DNA from: Portulaca oleracea | Lineage: Eukaryota > Streptophyta > Magnoliopsida > Caryophyllales > Portulacaceae | NCBI GenBank assembly: GCA_029582165.1 | Contig: CM055875.1 | Location: 31,998,644-32,062,643, forward strand | Length of the DNA: 64,000 nucleotides | Direction: 5' to 3' | Part shown: positions 34,341 to 45,781 of the stretch, piece by piece | Position numbering within the stretch: position 1 is the first letter of the stretch | Layout: every line of letters starts with the position of its first letter | The notes under the pieces: model-generated | Seen by the model: the letters and a program-made list of their open reading frames with translations, nothing else | Database searches by the model: none | Told to the model about the DNA's origin: nothing | Made by a program: the position numbers and the translations under genes

Positions 34341-35433
34341 TACTAACATAGTATCTAAAGGTGGTTCTTGAGCAAAATACAAAGTACGAAAAAAAAGCCC
34401 TCAACACCATCAAACTTTTCCATGACACTCATATGCCACTGAACAAACGATCAATATTCGAACAAACGTCAACACCATAACGAATTCGTATATTTAAAAC
34501 ACATAATGTCAATGTGGACATCATCACTTTCATCAGTGGATATCAAATAATGCCACTGTGGATATTAAACAATCACTGTGGACACCAATCCTTGTGAAAT
34601 GTCGGCTACACAACAAATTCGTACATTCAAATCACTTCATCAACAATATTGACACCAAACATTAATCAGTGGACATCAACTAATGCCCTTGTGGACAACA
34701 CCTATACAAGGCACAACTTTTCATCGGTGGACATCAGGCAATGTCTCTGTGGACAATACACTCACGTAACTGTTGACATCAAATATACATCAATGGACAT
34801 TCACAAAAAAACTTTCGACAATTGCTCATACATCCTTCGGAAATTTCACGTTTCCGAAACACATCATATACAATTGGAAATTCGTATTCACCCAGATTAA
34901 ACACTAATCTTTTACTTCCTTCTCCCACACATACATCCGTCATGCTTCCTTCCAGAGCCATTGAACTTGAAATTTCATGTTTCTGAAACAACATACAATC
35001 GTTTCAATCAATTACATTGTGAAAACCCTAATTCGGTGCTTTAACAACACCGAACATCTCATTCGAAAATTACAAATTGGAACCCTAATTCGCATACCTA
35101 ACTCCTTCCTCGTTGTTGTCCAAGTCTTGTTCGCCGTCGAATCATCCCACTCCGCTCTTCAATTGCTGTCGACTATGGGTGATTGAGGGAGAGAAACGGT
35201 CACTCATTTGGAGGCACGTTGAACACTTCAATTTTGAGTTCTGGGAAACGATGACTATGCGTCATTCTTTGGGAGTAGTTTAATGCTTTTCTTTTCTTTT
35301 TTCTCACCAACATCACGTGTCATCCCCAACAAATGCTGAAACAGAAAGTTAAAGTCTTCCTTTTTTTCTCATACCTTGATCTACGATCCAAGGGTCTATA
35401 TTAGTAGTGCTCACATGCTCACAATAACACCAT

Positions 35434-35970
35434 GCTCATACAAAGTGAAAGTACGGTCCACCATTGTCCAATTGGTGAAAGTAGAGATTATTAGAATCCA
35501 ATTATCACTTTGTATTCTGGTGGTCCAAAGAAAAATAAAATTGGATTGTAGTGGTACCAAATCCACCTCCACATTCTTCTTATTTTTTCATTCCTACACT
35601 ATATTGTTTTTGTTTTTTTCGTTCCTTCCCCTAGAAAGTTAATTAATTTTAGTTTCTAAAACATCTTTTAAATTATTTTTTTGAGACTCCGAATAATTAT
35701 TATGATTTTTTAAAAATAATAAAAGTGAAAAATTCATACAAAATAGTAAAAAAATGAAAAAAAATTGGGAGAAACTCTGTAAATTCATTAAAAATCATTG
35801 TAAAGTGTTATACTAAGTTTTGAATCAAATGAACACAAAATCTATGATTCCCTCGAAAATATCCCACTACAATCCTTTTTTTTTTTTTTGGACCACCAGA
35901 ATACAAAGTGAAAGTACGGTCCACCATTGTCCAATTGGTGAAAGTAGGGATTATTAGAATCCAATTATCC
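35434..35970 (+). mobile_element. Micron-like MITE copy 1, with a rearranged left end
   Basis: The interior and right end match the other two copies. The right end reads GGATTATTAGAATCCAATTA and borders a (TA)n tract. At the left, a terminal block of about 65 bp lies in the wrong orientation, followed by ACTTTGTATTCTGGTGGTCC. Confidence 0.75.
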
Positions 35971-35987
35971 TATATATATATATATAT

Positions 35988-36523
35988 AGGGAAATTGGAT
36001 TCTAATAATCCCTACTATTGCAAATTGGATAACAATAATCCCTACTTTCAATTTGTATTCTGGTGGTCCAAAAAAAAAATTGTATCGTAGTGGTACTAAA
36101 TCCATCACCACATTCTTTTTATTTTTTCCATGTCTACCCCATATTATTTTTGTTTTTTTAGTTCCTACCCCTAGATAGGTAACGAAGTGTAGTTACTAAA
36201 ACATTTTTTAAATTATTTTTTTGAGATTCCGAGCAATTATTATGATTTTTTAAAATGAATAAAATTGAAAAAAAATTGAAAAAAATTGAAAAAAAATTGA
36301 AAAAAATTGAGAGAAATTCTGTAAATTCATTAAAAATCGTGGTAAAGTGTTATACAAAGTTTTGAATCAAATGCAACACAAAATCTATGATATTTAGGGT
36401 ATACTCTCGATTTTGTCCCACTACAATACAATTTTTTTTTTTTTTTGGACCAGAAAATACAAATTGAAAGTAGGGATTATTCTCATCCAATTTGCAATAG
36501 TAGGGATTATTAGAATCCAATTT

Positions 36524-36526
<3 letters not shown>
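35988..36526 (+). mobile_element. Micron-like MITE copy 2
   Basis: Flanked by (TA)n on both sides, with inverted ends GGGAAATTGGATTCTAATAA and TTAGAATCCAATTTCCC. It shares the poly-A and GTGGTAC...AAATCCA interior with copies 1 and 3. It also holds a short AAAAAATTG tandem. Confidence 0.85.
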
Positions 36527-36566
<40 letters not shown>

Positions 36567-36569
<3 letters not shown>

Positions 36570-37092
36570 ATTGGATTCTAATAATCCCTACTTTCACCAA
36601 TTGGACAATGGTGGACCGTATTTTCACTTTGTATTCTGGTGGTCCAAAAAAAAAAAAAAATTAGATTGTAGTGGGATATTTTCAAGGAAATCATAGATTT
36701 TGTGTTGCATTTGATTCAAAACTTAGTATAACACTTTACAATGATTTTTAATGAATTTAAAGCGTTTCTCCCAATTTTTTTCATTTTTTTACTATTTTTT
36801 ATTATTTTTTCACTTTTATTATTTTTAAAAAATCATAATAATTATGTGGAGTCTCAAAAAAATAATTTTAAAAATATTTTAGAAACTACAATTCATTAAC
36901 TTTCTAGGGGCAGTAACGAAAAAAACAAAAACAATATAGTGTAGGAATGAAAAAAAATAAGAAGAGTGTGGAGGTGGATTTGGTACCACTACAATCCAAT
37001 TATATTATTTTTTGGACCACCAGAATACAAAGTGAAAATACGGTCCACCATTGTCCAATTGGTGAAAGTAGGGATTATTAGAATCCAATTAT

Positions 37093-37093
<1 letters not shown>
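36567..37093 (-). mobile_element. Micron-like MITE copy 3
   Basis: Inverted relative to copies 1 and 2, again flanked by (TA)n (36527-36566 and 37094-37175). Ends ATTGGATTCTAATAATCCC and its complement. Copies 1 and 3 together form a large inverted repeat around copy 2. Confidence 0.85.
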
Positions 37094-37155
<62 letters not shown>

Positions 37156-37175
37156 ATATAATATAATTAAACGGG
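37094..37175. repeat. (TA)n tract
   Basis: Long, slightly interrupted TA repeat bounding the third Micron-like MITE. Confidence 0.95.
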
Positions 37176-37179
37176 AGAA

Positions 37180-38249
37180 AGAAATTTATGAAAGTGGCCC
37201 TTGTTCATGAAAGATGTTCAGGCTGAAAAATCAGTATTCAACAACTAATCAATCTGAATGACCTAACCTACCAAATTTATACAAACAAAAGAGGGGGTGG
37301 ATTGCACTATTAAATTACCCCAAAACCCAGTTTCGAGGGTTAGTGACTCGCCAAAGCCCTCTCTCGAGGGTCAGAGACTTCGCCCAAGCCCTCTCTCGAG
37401 GGTCAGGGGTTAGCTTGACTATTCTAACTGTCTATTCTCATAGAGTTAGTCTAATTAAACTACATGAATGCCAACCCTAAACCTAATCAGAATTCAACAT
37501 TCTCATGTCAAAACCTTAACCATTTTCTCTAACACACTAGCAGATTAACCTCACCTATTGGCATACATGAATTGCCTAAAGAAATAAAGATGAACACTCT
37601 TTCAAGCATTTCATCGAACACATAGCGGGAAAAGAGAAAACCACACATTATATTACAAGTATGAATTTAGACAAAATTAGGCCTAAAACAAGATCAATTC
37701 ATTATCTAACACATCAATCACAACCTAAACAACACAAAACTAGCAAGAAATCATCATAGTAATGCAATTAAAGAGAAGCAAAAGTAATCTAAGAAGCATT
37801 TGAACATAAAAGAGATAAAGACTTGAATTCGAAAGTGAAATTGAATCTCCTTCTTGAATATGTAATCCAATCCTAAATTCTTTGGGATAAATCTAAACCT
37901 AGAACTAAAGGCTTAGGGAGAAAACCTCCCCTCAAGCCTAGAGAGAAAACTAGGAAAGAAAAGAAATGTAATATGGAAAAGCTGTTTTTTTTTTCTCATT
38001 AATAAAACCACTTTAAACAAAAGAAACGTAATATGGAAAAACAATTGCCCATGCCGACCTGCACACCTAGGTATGCCAAACTGGAAATTCCAATTTTGCC
38101 TTTAATATTTTGGCACGACTGTGCTGACTTGCATAACTGCCCGTGTCGGCTTACCTTGACTTCTTTTGCTCCTTATTTCCAATATTTTTTCCTCTATTAG
38201 CATCATCATTTGCACTCGAATTGCCTAAAAATAAGATCGTTAAATAAAT
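37180..38249. other. Non-coding region with a short minisatellite
   Basis: No gene seen. Positions 37327-37407 contain about three units built on CCCTCTCTCGAGGGTCAG. The rest resembles non-coding retrotransposon sequence but could not be assigned. Confidence 0.45.
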
Positions 38250-38253
38250 TATT

Positions 38254-38382
38254 CTTTATCCATGGGCAATGAGTTTCGATGTATTGGGTGTATCTGTATT
38301 TATAGAAGCTTTAATTTTCGTGCTTATCTTAATTGTTGGTTTAGTTTATGCATGGCAAAAAGGAGCATTGGAATGGTCTTAA
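38254..38382 (+). pseudogene. ndhC: ndhC 3' fragment (plastid-derived)
   Basis: 43 codons reading [20 protein letters not shown] and onward to GALEWS and a TAA. This is the C-terminal transmembrane part of NDH-C, a membrane subunit of the chloroplast NDH (photosystem I cyclic electron flow) complex. The first two thirds of the gene are missing. The frame is still open. Confidence 0.95.
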
Positions 38383-38819
38383 TCCCTAAATATTCCGACA
38401 ATAAAATGAAAAAAGAAAAAAAAAATAAGATTGAAACAGTTATGAATTCTATTGAGTTTCCCCTACTTACTCGAATAACCCAAAATTCAGTTATTTCAAC
38501 TACATCAAATGATCTTTCAAATTGGTCAAGACTCTCTAGTTTATGGCCACTTCTCTATGGTACCAGTTGTTGCTTCATTGAATTTGCTTCATTAATAGGC
38601 TCACGATTCGACTTTGATCGTTATGGACTGGTACCAAGATCAGCCCTAGACAAGCAGACCTAATTTTAACAGCCGGCACTGTAACAATGAAAATGGCACC
38701 TTCATTAGTGAGATTATATGAGCAAATGCCTGAACCAAAATATGTTATTGCTATGGGAGCCTGTACAATTACAGAGGGGATGTTCAGTACCGATTCCTAT
38801 AGTACTGTTCGGGGGGTTG
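38373..38819 (+). pseudogene. ndhK: ndhK 5' fragment (plastid-derived), frameshifted
   Basis: Starts [11 protein letters not shown] and continues with [20 protein letters not shown] and [20 protein letters not shown], which includes the Cys pair for the iron-sulfur cluster of the NDH-K subunit. Near 38640 a small deletion changes the frame (PRSAL in place of the plastid sequence) and a stop follows at 38663. The homology resumes in another frame with [20 protein letters not shown] and MGACTIT, where the next residue is Glu, and ends at 38819. Confidence 0.95.
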
Positions 38820-38859
38820 TCTCAATTAGCAAAGATGAGCAATAACACTATCAAACTTA

Positions 38860-39285
38860 TACTAAATAACTTAGATAAATTCGATAAGACAATAAAAACT
38901 GAGGTAAAAAGTAGTAAAACCGAAATTTAACAAATTAAATTTTCATAGACAAATCATACAATGCTTTTAGAGTTTACTATAATGTTCATACACCACATGA
39001 AAAAAGTACATAAAAATGCTCTATAGTGCTTATAAAATTTATAGAAACGCTCATAAACTTCATGGAAAATATTCACAAATAAAAATTTTATAGAGACAGA
39101 ATATATATACTAACAGATACTAAATGAACGTAAATTTGAATAGTACGATTATATAACAATGCTAATAAAACTCAACAATAAGTCTCATAAATATTAAAGT
39201 AATGTTCATGAATAAATCATGTAATCCTCTTAAATTATACCACAATGCTCATAAACATCAAGAAATATGTTGATAAAAATATGCT
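38860..39285 (+). repeat. ATGCTCATAAA-type short-repeat array, left part
   Basis: Loose repeats with the core ATGCTCATAAA or ATGTTCAT. They continue at 40345-40500, so the sequence between (39290-40344) is likely an insertion. Confidence 0.5.
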
Positions 39286-39289
39286 ACTA

Positions 39290-40344
39290 TTAGAGCCCCT
39301 CGGGGACTTTGGCAGACCAGGCGCAAGGACCTCATCATACCTAGACTCAAGGACCTCGACAGACTCGGACTCAAGGACCTTGGGGACTGGAATGGTTTTG
39401 AATGAAAGCCAAAATTCGAATATTATTGGCATATAATCTGCATATCTTACCATGATACTTTCATGATTACTTTGACAGATTTGTTACCTCCTTTCATGAT
39501 ATCAAATCAATATCTAAATCCAATAACATATTTACTAATTATTGGCATATCTCTCTTGGAAGGCTTGATTGTTACAATTCCGGCAAGTATCATATGAATC
39601 CTCTCTTCCAGCAAGAAATCAATGAGAAATCGATTTTGTGAAGATTTCCAACGACATCTTTCCAATTAAAGGCTCCTTCTAAAGCCTTACAAAGTCCAAC
39701 ATTCACCTCACCTTTTGAGTATAAAAAGAGGACGAACATAAAGAAGAAGAGTGAGGGAAAACGTACACTCCACTCCACAAGAGAGACACTTTGTAATTCA
39801 ACATCTTTTAGTCTCTTGTAATCATAAGGTCCCTGGTCAGACCGTATAAACCTTGTAATGAGACTTGTATTAAGAGAGTTGGGAAACTCACTTGGCCGGT
39901 AGCTAAGTAATATTAATGCTTAGTGAGTTATAGATCAAGGGCGTTGTCTTGATTGAGTTGTAGATCAAGGGTGTTTCCTTGGTTGAGTTGTAGATCAAGG
40001 GGGGTGTGTCTCCTTGATTGAGCATTTTGTAAGCTTGCCTTGGAGGTACTCAAGGGAACCGAGTTTGAGGACTTCTTTGTACTTCTTAAGTGAATAAGAA
40101 GTGAAGTGATTCAAAATCCTAAGTGAAGAGAAGTTTAGGTCTAGTGACGTAGCCCTATTTGGAAGGGTGAACATCTGGTAAATTTCCGTATTTTATCTTC
40201 TTTTATTTTCGTCATTAACAATTTGTTTTTGTCCCTTATCCTTGGCTATGTCAAATACCTTGACTGACTTGTGTGTTGAGTTTTGTAGCTTTGACTTAAT
40301 TTTAGCCAACCACGTCAATCAACTACCTTTAAGGGTTCCTTTAA
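39290..40344 (+). mobile_element. LTR-like insertion (possible solo LTR)
   Basis: It interrupts the ATGCTCATAAA array. It has LTR-like parts in the plus direction: AAGGACCTCG repeats at the start, a TATA-like GAGTATAAAAAGAGG near 39716, a triplicated GTTGTAGATCAAGGG unit (39925-40010), and GACGTAGCCCTATTTGG near 40146. The last resembles the segment found near the end of many plant Copia LTRs. No gag-pol or clear TSD was found. Confidence 0.45.
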
Positions 40345-40611
40345 CTACAATGCTCATAAAATTATGGAGATATAGAACATACTAATAATGATAATAAAAA
40401 ATAAATTTGAAAAGTTTGGTTGTCTAATAATGCTCTTAAAACTCAATACTCATAAAATACATATCATGTATTAAAAATTGTAAATATTTAATACTCAATG
40501 TGAGGAAAAAATACAAAAAAAAAAAAAAGGAGAGAGAGAGAATGCGATGAGAACTATAGAAGAAATTTTAAAAACCATAAATAAGTACAAATGGGCTAAA
40601 CTAAGTCTTGT

Positions 40612-40830
40612 TCTTAGGTTATGTTATTTTCAGGTTTGAATGCATAAGTTATGATAAGTTGGGATAAGTTATGATGAGTTGGGATAAGTTATGATGTTTT
40701 TTTTGGGAATTGTATTTTTAGAGTGGATGTTTATTTAGGGATTGTGTTAGGTTTGGATAAACTTGGATAAGTTAAAATAATTTAGGATAAGTTGGAGAAT
40801 TATATCCAACCTAGCTAAAGAACATGGCTA
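40612..40830. repeat. GGATAAGTTGGGATAA-rich dispersed repeat
   Basis: Second copy of the repeat nested at 27905-28085. Both start near TTCTTNGGTNAGGTTAT and contain several GATAAGTT units. Confidence 0.6.
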
Positions 40831-41553
40831 AAATCTTAAAATGGTTTTAGGATAAAGATATAAAATGTTCATTGTCTTATAATAAAATCAAATCTAAATC
40901 TAAAAGAAAAATAGGAGTTCACCACCTAACTTTGTTGTGCTGCTTGGTTGCTGTTTGCTCCCTGCTAGCTTGGTAGGCCCCAACTAGCATCTATCCTACT
41001 ATTTCCTCTTACGCCTCCCTCTTCATGCTCATCTATTACCTCTTTTTTTCATTTCATGCTTTTCCCACTATTTTGTTCATTTCATCTACTGCTTTAATAC
41101 GTCTTTCTTTGTTTCATTTCATGCTCATCTACTGCATGTATCCTACAATTTCATTTCATGCTTTTCCACTTTTTTTTTTAATTTTCTTTGATTATTATCT
41201 TCTTCTATCTATAATCAGGTACTAAGCCTTCTTTAAAGGAAATTGAGTTCTAACTTTCTCCCACTTCCTGCTCATATAATACGTCTTTTTTTATTTAATT
41301 TCGTATCATGATTTTCCATTTCTTTTTTTAATTTTCTCTAATCATTATTTACTTCCAACTATAATTACTAATTAGGTACTAACTTTCTCACAGGTATTAT
41401 ATCAAGTATTAAATTCTACTTCAACATATAGAAACCCAAATTTATAATTTAACATAAATAGAATCATTTTATTCTTCTAATTATAAGTGGGTCAGATAAC
41501 TAAGAAAAAATTTACATTTATGTTCAGACAATAAAAATAAGAAAAATATTATA
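40831..41553. other. AT-rich intergenic sequence with a degenerate internal duplication
   Basis: TTTCATTTCATGCT and CTTCTATCTATAATCA-like words recur at 41025-41220 and 41260-41370. No coding sequence. Confidence 0.4.
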
Positions 41554-41780
41554 TCTATATATTAAAAAAAGCTCAGATGAAATTTTTTTTACCTTATCCA
41601 ATTTTTTTGATAAAGATACATCAAATTTGTACAACTAATTTAAATTATCCACTTTATAATAAACTATAATGTGAAACTATTGTTAAATTCGTGAGTAATA
41701 TATACCTACGATTCAAAAGAAATTCAAATTTTACCAAGTAATTTAATCAACCCGTGCCTTGCACGGGCCTTCCGAACTAG
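41554..41780 (+). mobile_element. Short non-autonomous Helitron (227 bp)
   Basis: Begins TCTATATATTAAAAAAAGC. It ends with the hairpin CCCGTGCCTTGCACGGG (41751-41767), then CCTTCCGAA and CTAG. The flanks are A and T. Confidence 0.75.
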
Positions 41781-42003
41781 TAATAATAAAGAAAGAAAGT
41801 TGGACTTGGAAACACATTGGTCGAACACATGGAGCGTGGTAAGCCTAGTTGTACTACCCTTCTTTTTAATCCGAAATCGCAAAATGAGATTAGTAATAAT
41901 AATTTTTTTTCGATTATTCAATGTCCAAATTGGTCGGGCCAATGGTCGCAACAAACATTGCAAAAGCCTGTAAAGAAACACAGCTTGGCAGGTAAAGAAT
42001 CGG

Positions 42004-42562
42004 TTTTTTTTGCTTTTTGTACCCTAAATTTTGGGGGTATTTATTTTCTGGACCCTAATATTTCAAAGTTTATATTTTGAACTCTATACTTTGTCTCCGG
42101 CAACAATATGGACCCTATACTTTGTCTCCGGCGACAATATGAACCCCCATATTTCAAAGCCATTATCGATTTTTTTTTCTTTTGTAAATTTTCCAGCCCC
42201 AACTTCTTCTTCCTCTATCTTCTTGCACGATTTCCAACCCTCATATAAGCACAAATTTGCCAAAAAATTTACCAAAATTTACCAAAAGTTACCAAAATTT
42301 AACTTTTACCCTATTGTTTTTACCCATGAATTTTACACATCCTTAGCTGTCAAAGTCTGGTCAATTTTAAAACAACAGTCAAAAGAAGGAAAAAAATGAT
42401 AAAAGTTCATATCAGTAAGTTTAGGCAACAATTAGGTCATCGTCGGAGTCAAACATAACTTTGAGCTATATTTTTTTGATCTACAAAGTATAGGGTCCAA
42501 AATATAAACTTTGAAATATTGGGGTCAAACAAATAAATACCCCCAACAAGCAAAAAAGGGGT
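42004..42562. mobile_element. TIR element with about 85 bp inverted ends
   Basis: The left arm (TTTTGCTTTTTGTACCC, then GGGGGTATTTATTT and AATATTTCAAAGTTTATATT) is mirrored at 42475-42562. Inside the left arm, CTATACTTTGTCTCCGGC occurs twice in tandem. No gene is seen in the interior. Confidence 0.75.
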
Positions 42563-42767
42563 AAAGAATAGAAACAACAAAGAAAACAATAACACTACTC
42601 CATATAAAAATAAAAATAAAAAAAACTCAACAAGATTAAGCCTTTTCTTTGTATGTCTTCCTTTCTCTTTGGCCTTTGCCATTTTCTTAAAGCAACTCCG
42701 CCGTAATTTCATAATCATCGCAAATGAAGTTCCTGTCACATGCAAACTATGCACATCGTTATTATTA

Positions 42768-43565
42768 TCTATTAATATATTAAAATAAAATATACATGTC
42801 TAACAAGTTGTCATGTGGCACTGTCATAATCTCATGTAGTAAACTAAACTCCAAATATTTTTAAATCATAATTAAACTTTATTATTGAAGTCTCTTCAAC
42901 TTCCTAGATTTAATTGATGATTTATTTTTTGAAGAATTCAATCATTACAAATAAATTTATACTTTGTTTATAACACAATTATGAAAATTACTTTAAACAA
43001 ATTGAGTATAAAACTTAACAATTATTGAAATACTTTATTTAATAAAACAGACTAAAAAAAATCACAAAGTCAAAACCAAAAATCAAGAAAATAGAATTAT
43101 CATGGTCAGTGTAAGTTGTAACTTTCTTTACACTAACATTAACGTTCATACAAGAAAATAAAACAAAACATTTACCGACAATTTCAATTTTAACCTATTG
43201 TGCCACTAATTTATATTATACTGAATGTATAGATAAGAATTTTAATAAATATTAAATTTAGTAGATAAATATTTAAACATTAATTTATGACGACATGAAT
43301 TTTTGTACTATTTTTTTTATATTTTCTTCAAAATAATAATTATAAAGTATGGTTATTTAATAGTAATATGGATTTTAATATACTTTCACCACAAAATTAT
43401 TCAAATGATACTATTGTTACACATTTTGTTTTTCATTATTTTCTAATTATCATTCAAATTAATTTCTTTTCAAGATTGAAATGATAATTATTATAAATTA
43501 CTCTAAAAAAATTACATAAAATTATTGAAAAATTTTTGTGCATAGCACGAGATGTCAAAGGCTAG
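42768..43565 (+). mobile_element. Probable non-autonomous Helitron (798 bp)
   Basis: Begins TCTATTAATATATTAAAAT and ends with a weak hairpin GTGCATAGCAC (43538-43548), then GAGATGTCAAAGG and CTAG, with A and T flanks. The hairpin is shorter than in the other two Helitrons, so this call is less firm. Confidence 0.55.
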
Positions 43566-44938
43566 TTAGTAAATAAAACAAAGTTGACTGATCAAAGACC
43601 TGATCATCAATACCTAAAGAACCGTGAAATACACCATTGATGAATAATATTGAGGATGTCTTAACTATTAGTTCGTCTATATTTCAAACAGGCTTGATTA
43701 AGTGTGATTGAGAAAGACCGACAATACTTTTTTTTTTTAATGAAAAATGACCAACAATATTGAATCAAAATACGACTAAAAAATTCTCATATTTTAGTAT
43801 AATTATTTTAAGTGCTTTATATTTTAACAAATAATTGTAAGGTGACATTATTTTTATTTTAACTATTTATGGAAGACATTTCAACCTATTTTTCGACGCA
43901 CAAAGCATTAATTACAGAATTTATTGTTAATTAGGGTTAAGAAACTTTGCGCAACTCTAAACATTGAAACTTGAAATGATAGTTAAATTCAATTAAAGCA
44001 ACTCTAAACATAAAAATCATTGTTTCACGCGATATTGGTCAAAAAATAAGTTGGAATGTCAGCAACAAATAATTAAATAAACAAAAAGAATGTCACCCAC
44101 AACTATTTGTCAAAGGGTCCTTAAATAATTATATAGATTGAAATAGAAGCAGTTTTTTTGTTGTTTTTTGATGCGAAAATGATCAATGTCTTGGACAAAG
44201 CACATATTAAGTGTTTTGTTATGATATAAAACCTATATATTTGTAAATTAAATTGAAAAAAAATTACATGATTGGCTTCTATAACTATAATAATATATAT
44301 AAATGGTATCATCACACTTTTATCTATATTTTTAAAAATTTACAAAAAGACATCTAAAATATGCCCAACGATTGAGGTCCATTCGTTAGGATGTCAATTT
44401 TAGTTGTTGGCGTAACCAAAACATTCCAAGCTTCTTATAATTAATAATTAATAGTATTCGTCAAAAACATTAAAATTAAAAATGATAATAAATATTAATT
44501 TCATAAAGACAGTGTCTTACCCCAAGACACTTAAGCAGTGTTTTACCCCGAGACGCGGAGAGACGGAGCAACGTTTGGGTTTGGTGGTGGGCCCCCCCCC
44601 CCCCCCCGCACGGACTATTTTATTTTAAAAGTGAGCATACAAAATATTTGCACATCTTGTTTGTAGGGTAAGTGGTGGAGAGCTGGAGGAGCAACAAAGG
44701 GGTTAGGGGTTTGAAACTTACCTCATGCTTGCCTCCATTTTTCTCTTGTTTTTTACGTAGAGCACCTTAATTATTTAAAGTGAAATAATTGAAATAATGA
44801 TTAATTTATTTAATACATGTCATATTTGAATGATTAAAGTAGTAAATTAATGAATATAATTATATGTGAATAATTATATAATTTATAGTTTATTACTGTA
44901 TCATTTTTTTCTTTCCTTTTGTATAAATATATTTTATA
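43566..44938. other. AT-rich intergenic sequence
   Basis: No gene recognised. A pure C run of 16 lies at 44592-44607 next to GTGGTGG. Otherwise low-complexity AT DNA. Confidence 0.5.
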
Positions 44939-45195
44939 CTACCTCTATTCTATATTAATTGTCATAATTTTGGCTTTCACGGTCTCCAATGTCACTATTT
45001 AATTAATAATTTCTTACATAATATATTATTAATAATTGCAGTATTATACTTATATGATAGTATTTTTGGGTACGAATCTAATGATGTTAATTTTATATGG
45101 CAACTCATTATATATATTGAGAATTTTATGGTAAAAAAGTTTGATATTTGACTACACGATTTTCAAAGACGACAATTAATATGGAACGAAGGGAG
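44939..45195. mobile_element. Stowaway-like MITE
   Basis: The left end CTACCTCTATTCTATATTAA and the inverted right end CTCCCTTCGTTCCATATTAA are flanked by TA. Length is 257 bp. Confidence 0.85.
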
Positions 45196-45334
45196 TAATT
45201 CTTTTTGATATATAATAGAAGTATTGTAATTATTGCCCCCCTCAACATTTTTCTTTGGCTTCGTCCCTGGAGACGCGTATCTATTGCTCTCAATCAAGGA
45301 TATAATGAATAACACCGTGAAAGATCATTATTAG

Positions 45335-45625
45335 TGAAGGGTTTGTGACTGAGAATAATCCAAAGTGAACTTTCAGTCACGATCAGTCTGTATCCTTTCA
45401 CTATTATCTCATAGCAGTCCAAAATCAATTTTTGGCTCCGGAAAGTTGACGTGACAATCGGAAATTATGTTTCTTCATACTTCAAAAAGGAAATTTCTGG
45501 TCGCCACGTTAGCTTTCCAGTGCCGAAAATTGATGTTGGACTGCTATGAAAAAATAGTAAAAAAGTACAAACTGTCGGTAGCCAAAAAGTGACTTTAGAT
45601 CATTTAAAGTCACAAACCTCTCAGT
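45335..45625. mobile_element. Foldback element just downstream of BAHD gene 2
   Basis: The two halves are inverted copies with arms of about 140 bp at roughly 80% similarity. CATAGCAGTCCAAAATCAA on the left mirrors TTGATGTTGGACTGCTATG on the right. GGTTTGTGACT lies near both outer ends. It lies about 160 bases beyond the BAHD gene 2 stop codon. Confidence 0.75.
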
Positions 45626-45781
45626 AGCCAAAAACCCTAGTATCAATTAAGGATAACAACAAACAAGTAACACCGGCAAGGAAAAAGACGGACAATGTTG
45701 AGTCAAGGATGACAAGTAACTCAAAACAAATTGTACCCAACTGAAACTGCTACAAACTGGAGCCTTTCTCCAATTCTCCAC

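Larger units (their letters stand above)
28371..35413. mobile_element. 7 kb non-autonomous TIR element with TGTCCAC repeat arrays
   Basis: The ends are inverted copies over about 70 bp. The left reads TGAGCACTATAAATATGGAC and the right, inverted, reads TGAGCACTACTAATATAGAC. Both then carry CCCTTGGATC, an A-rich tract and CACGTGA. Next to both ends, words like TGTCCACTGATG are arrayed in the orientation expected for subterminal repeats (28920-29050, and inverted at 34490-34800). No transposase is seen and the superfamily is not assigned. A CACTA element (29250-30556) is nested in it. No clear TSD was found. Confidence 0.7.
38250..38819 (+). pseudogene. Plastid DNA insertion (NUPT) covering ndhC end and ndhK start
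   Basis: About 570 bases of plastid sequence in nuclear DNA. The gene order and overlap are those of the chloroplast ndhC-ndhK operon: ndhK starts at 38373 inside the end of ndhC. Both ends stop abruptly in the middle of genes and non-plastid repeats follow. Decay of the frames shows that it is not expressed as a plastid gene. Confidence 0.95.

Noticed and set aside
38254..38819. ndhC and ndhK as functional genes
   Set aside because: Both are truncated, ndhK is frameshifted, and the flanks are nuclear repeats.
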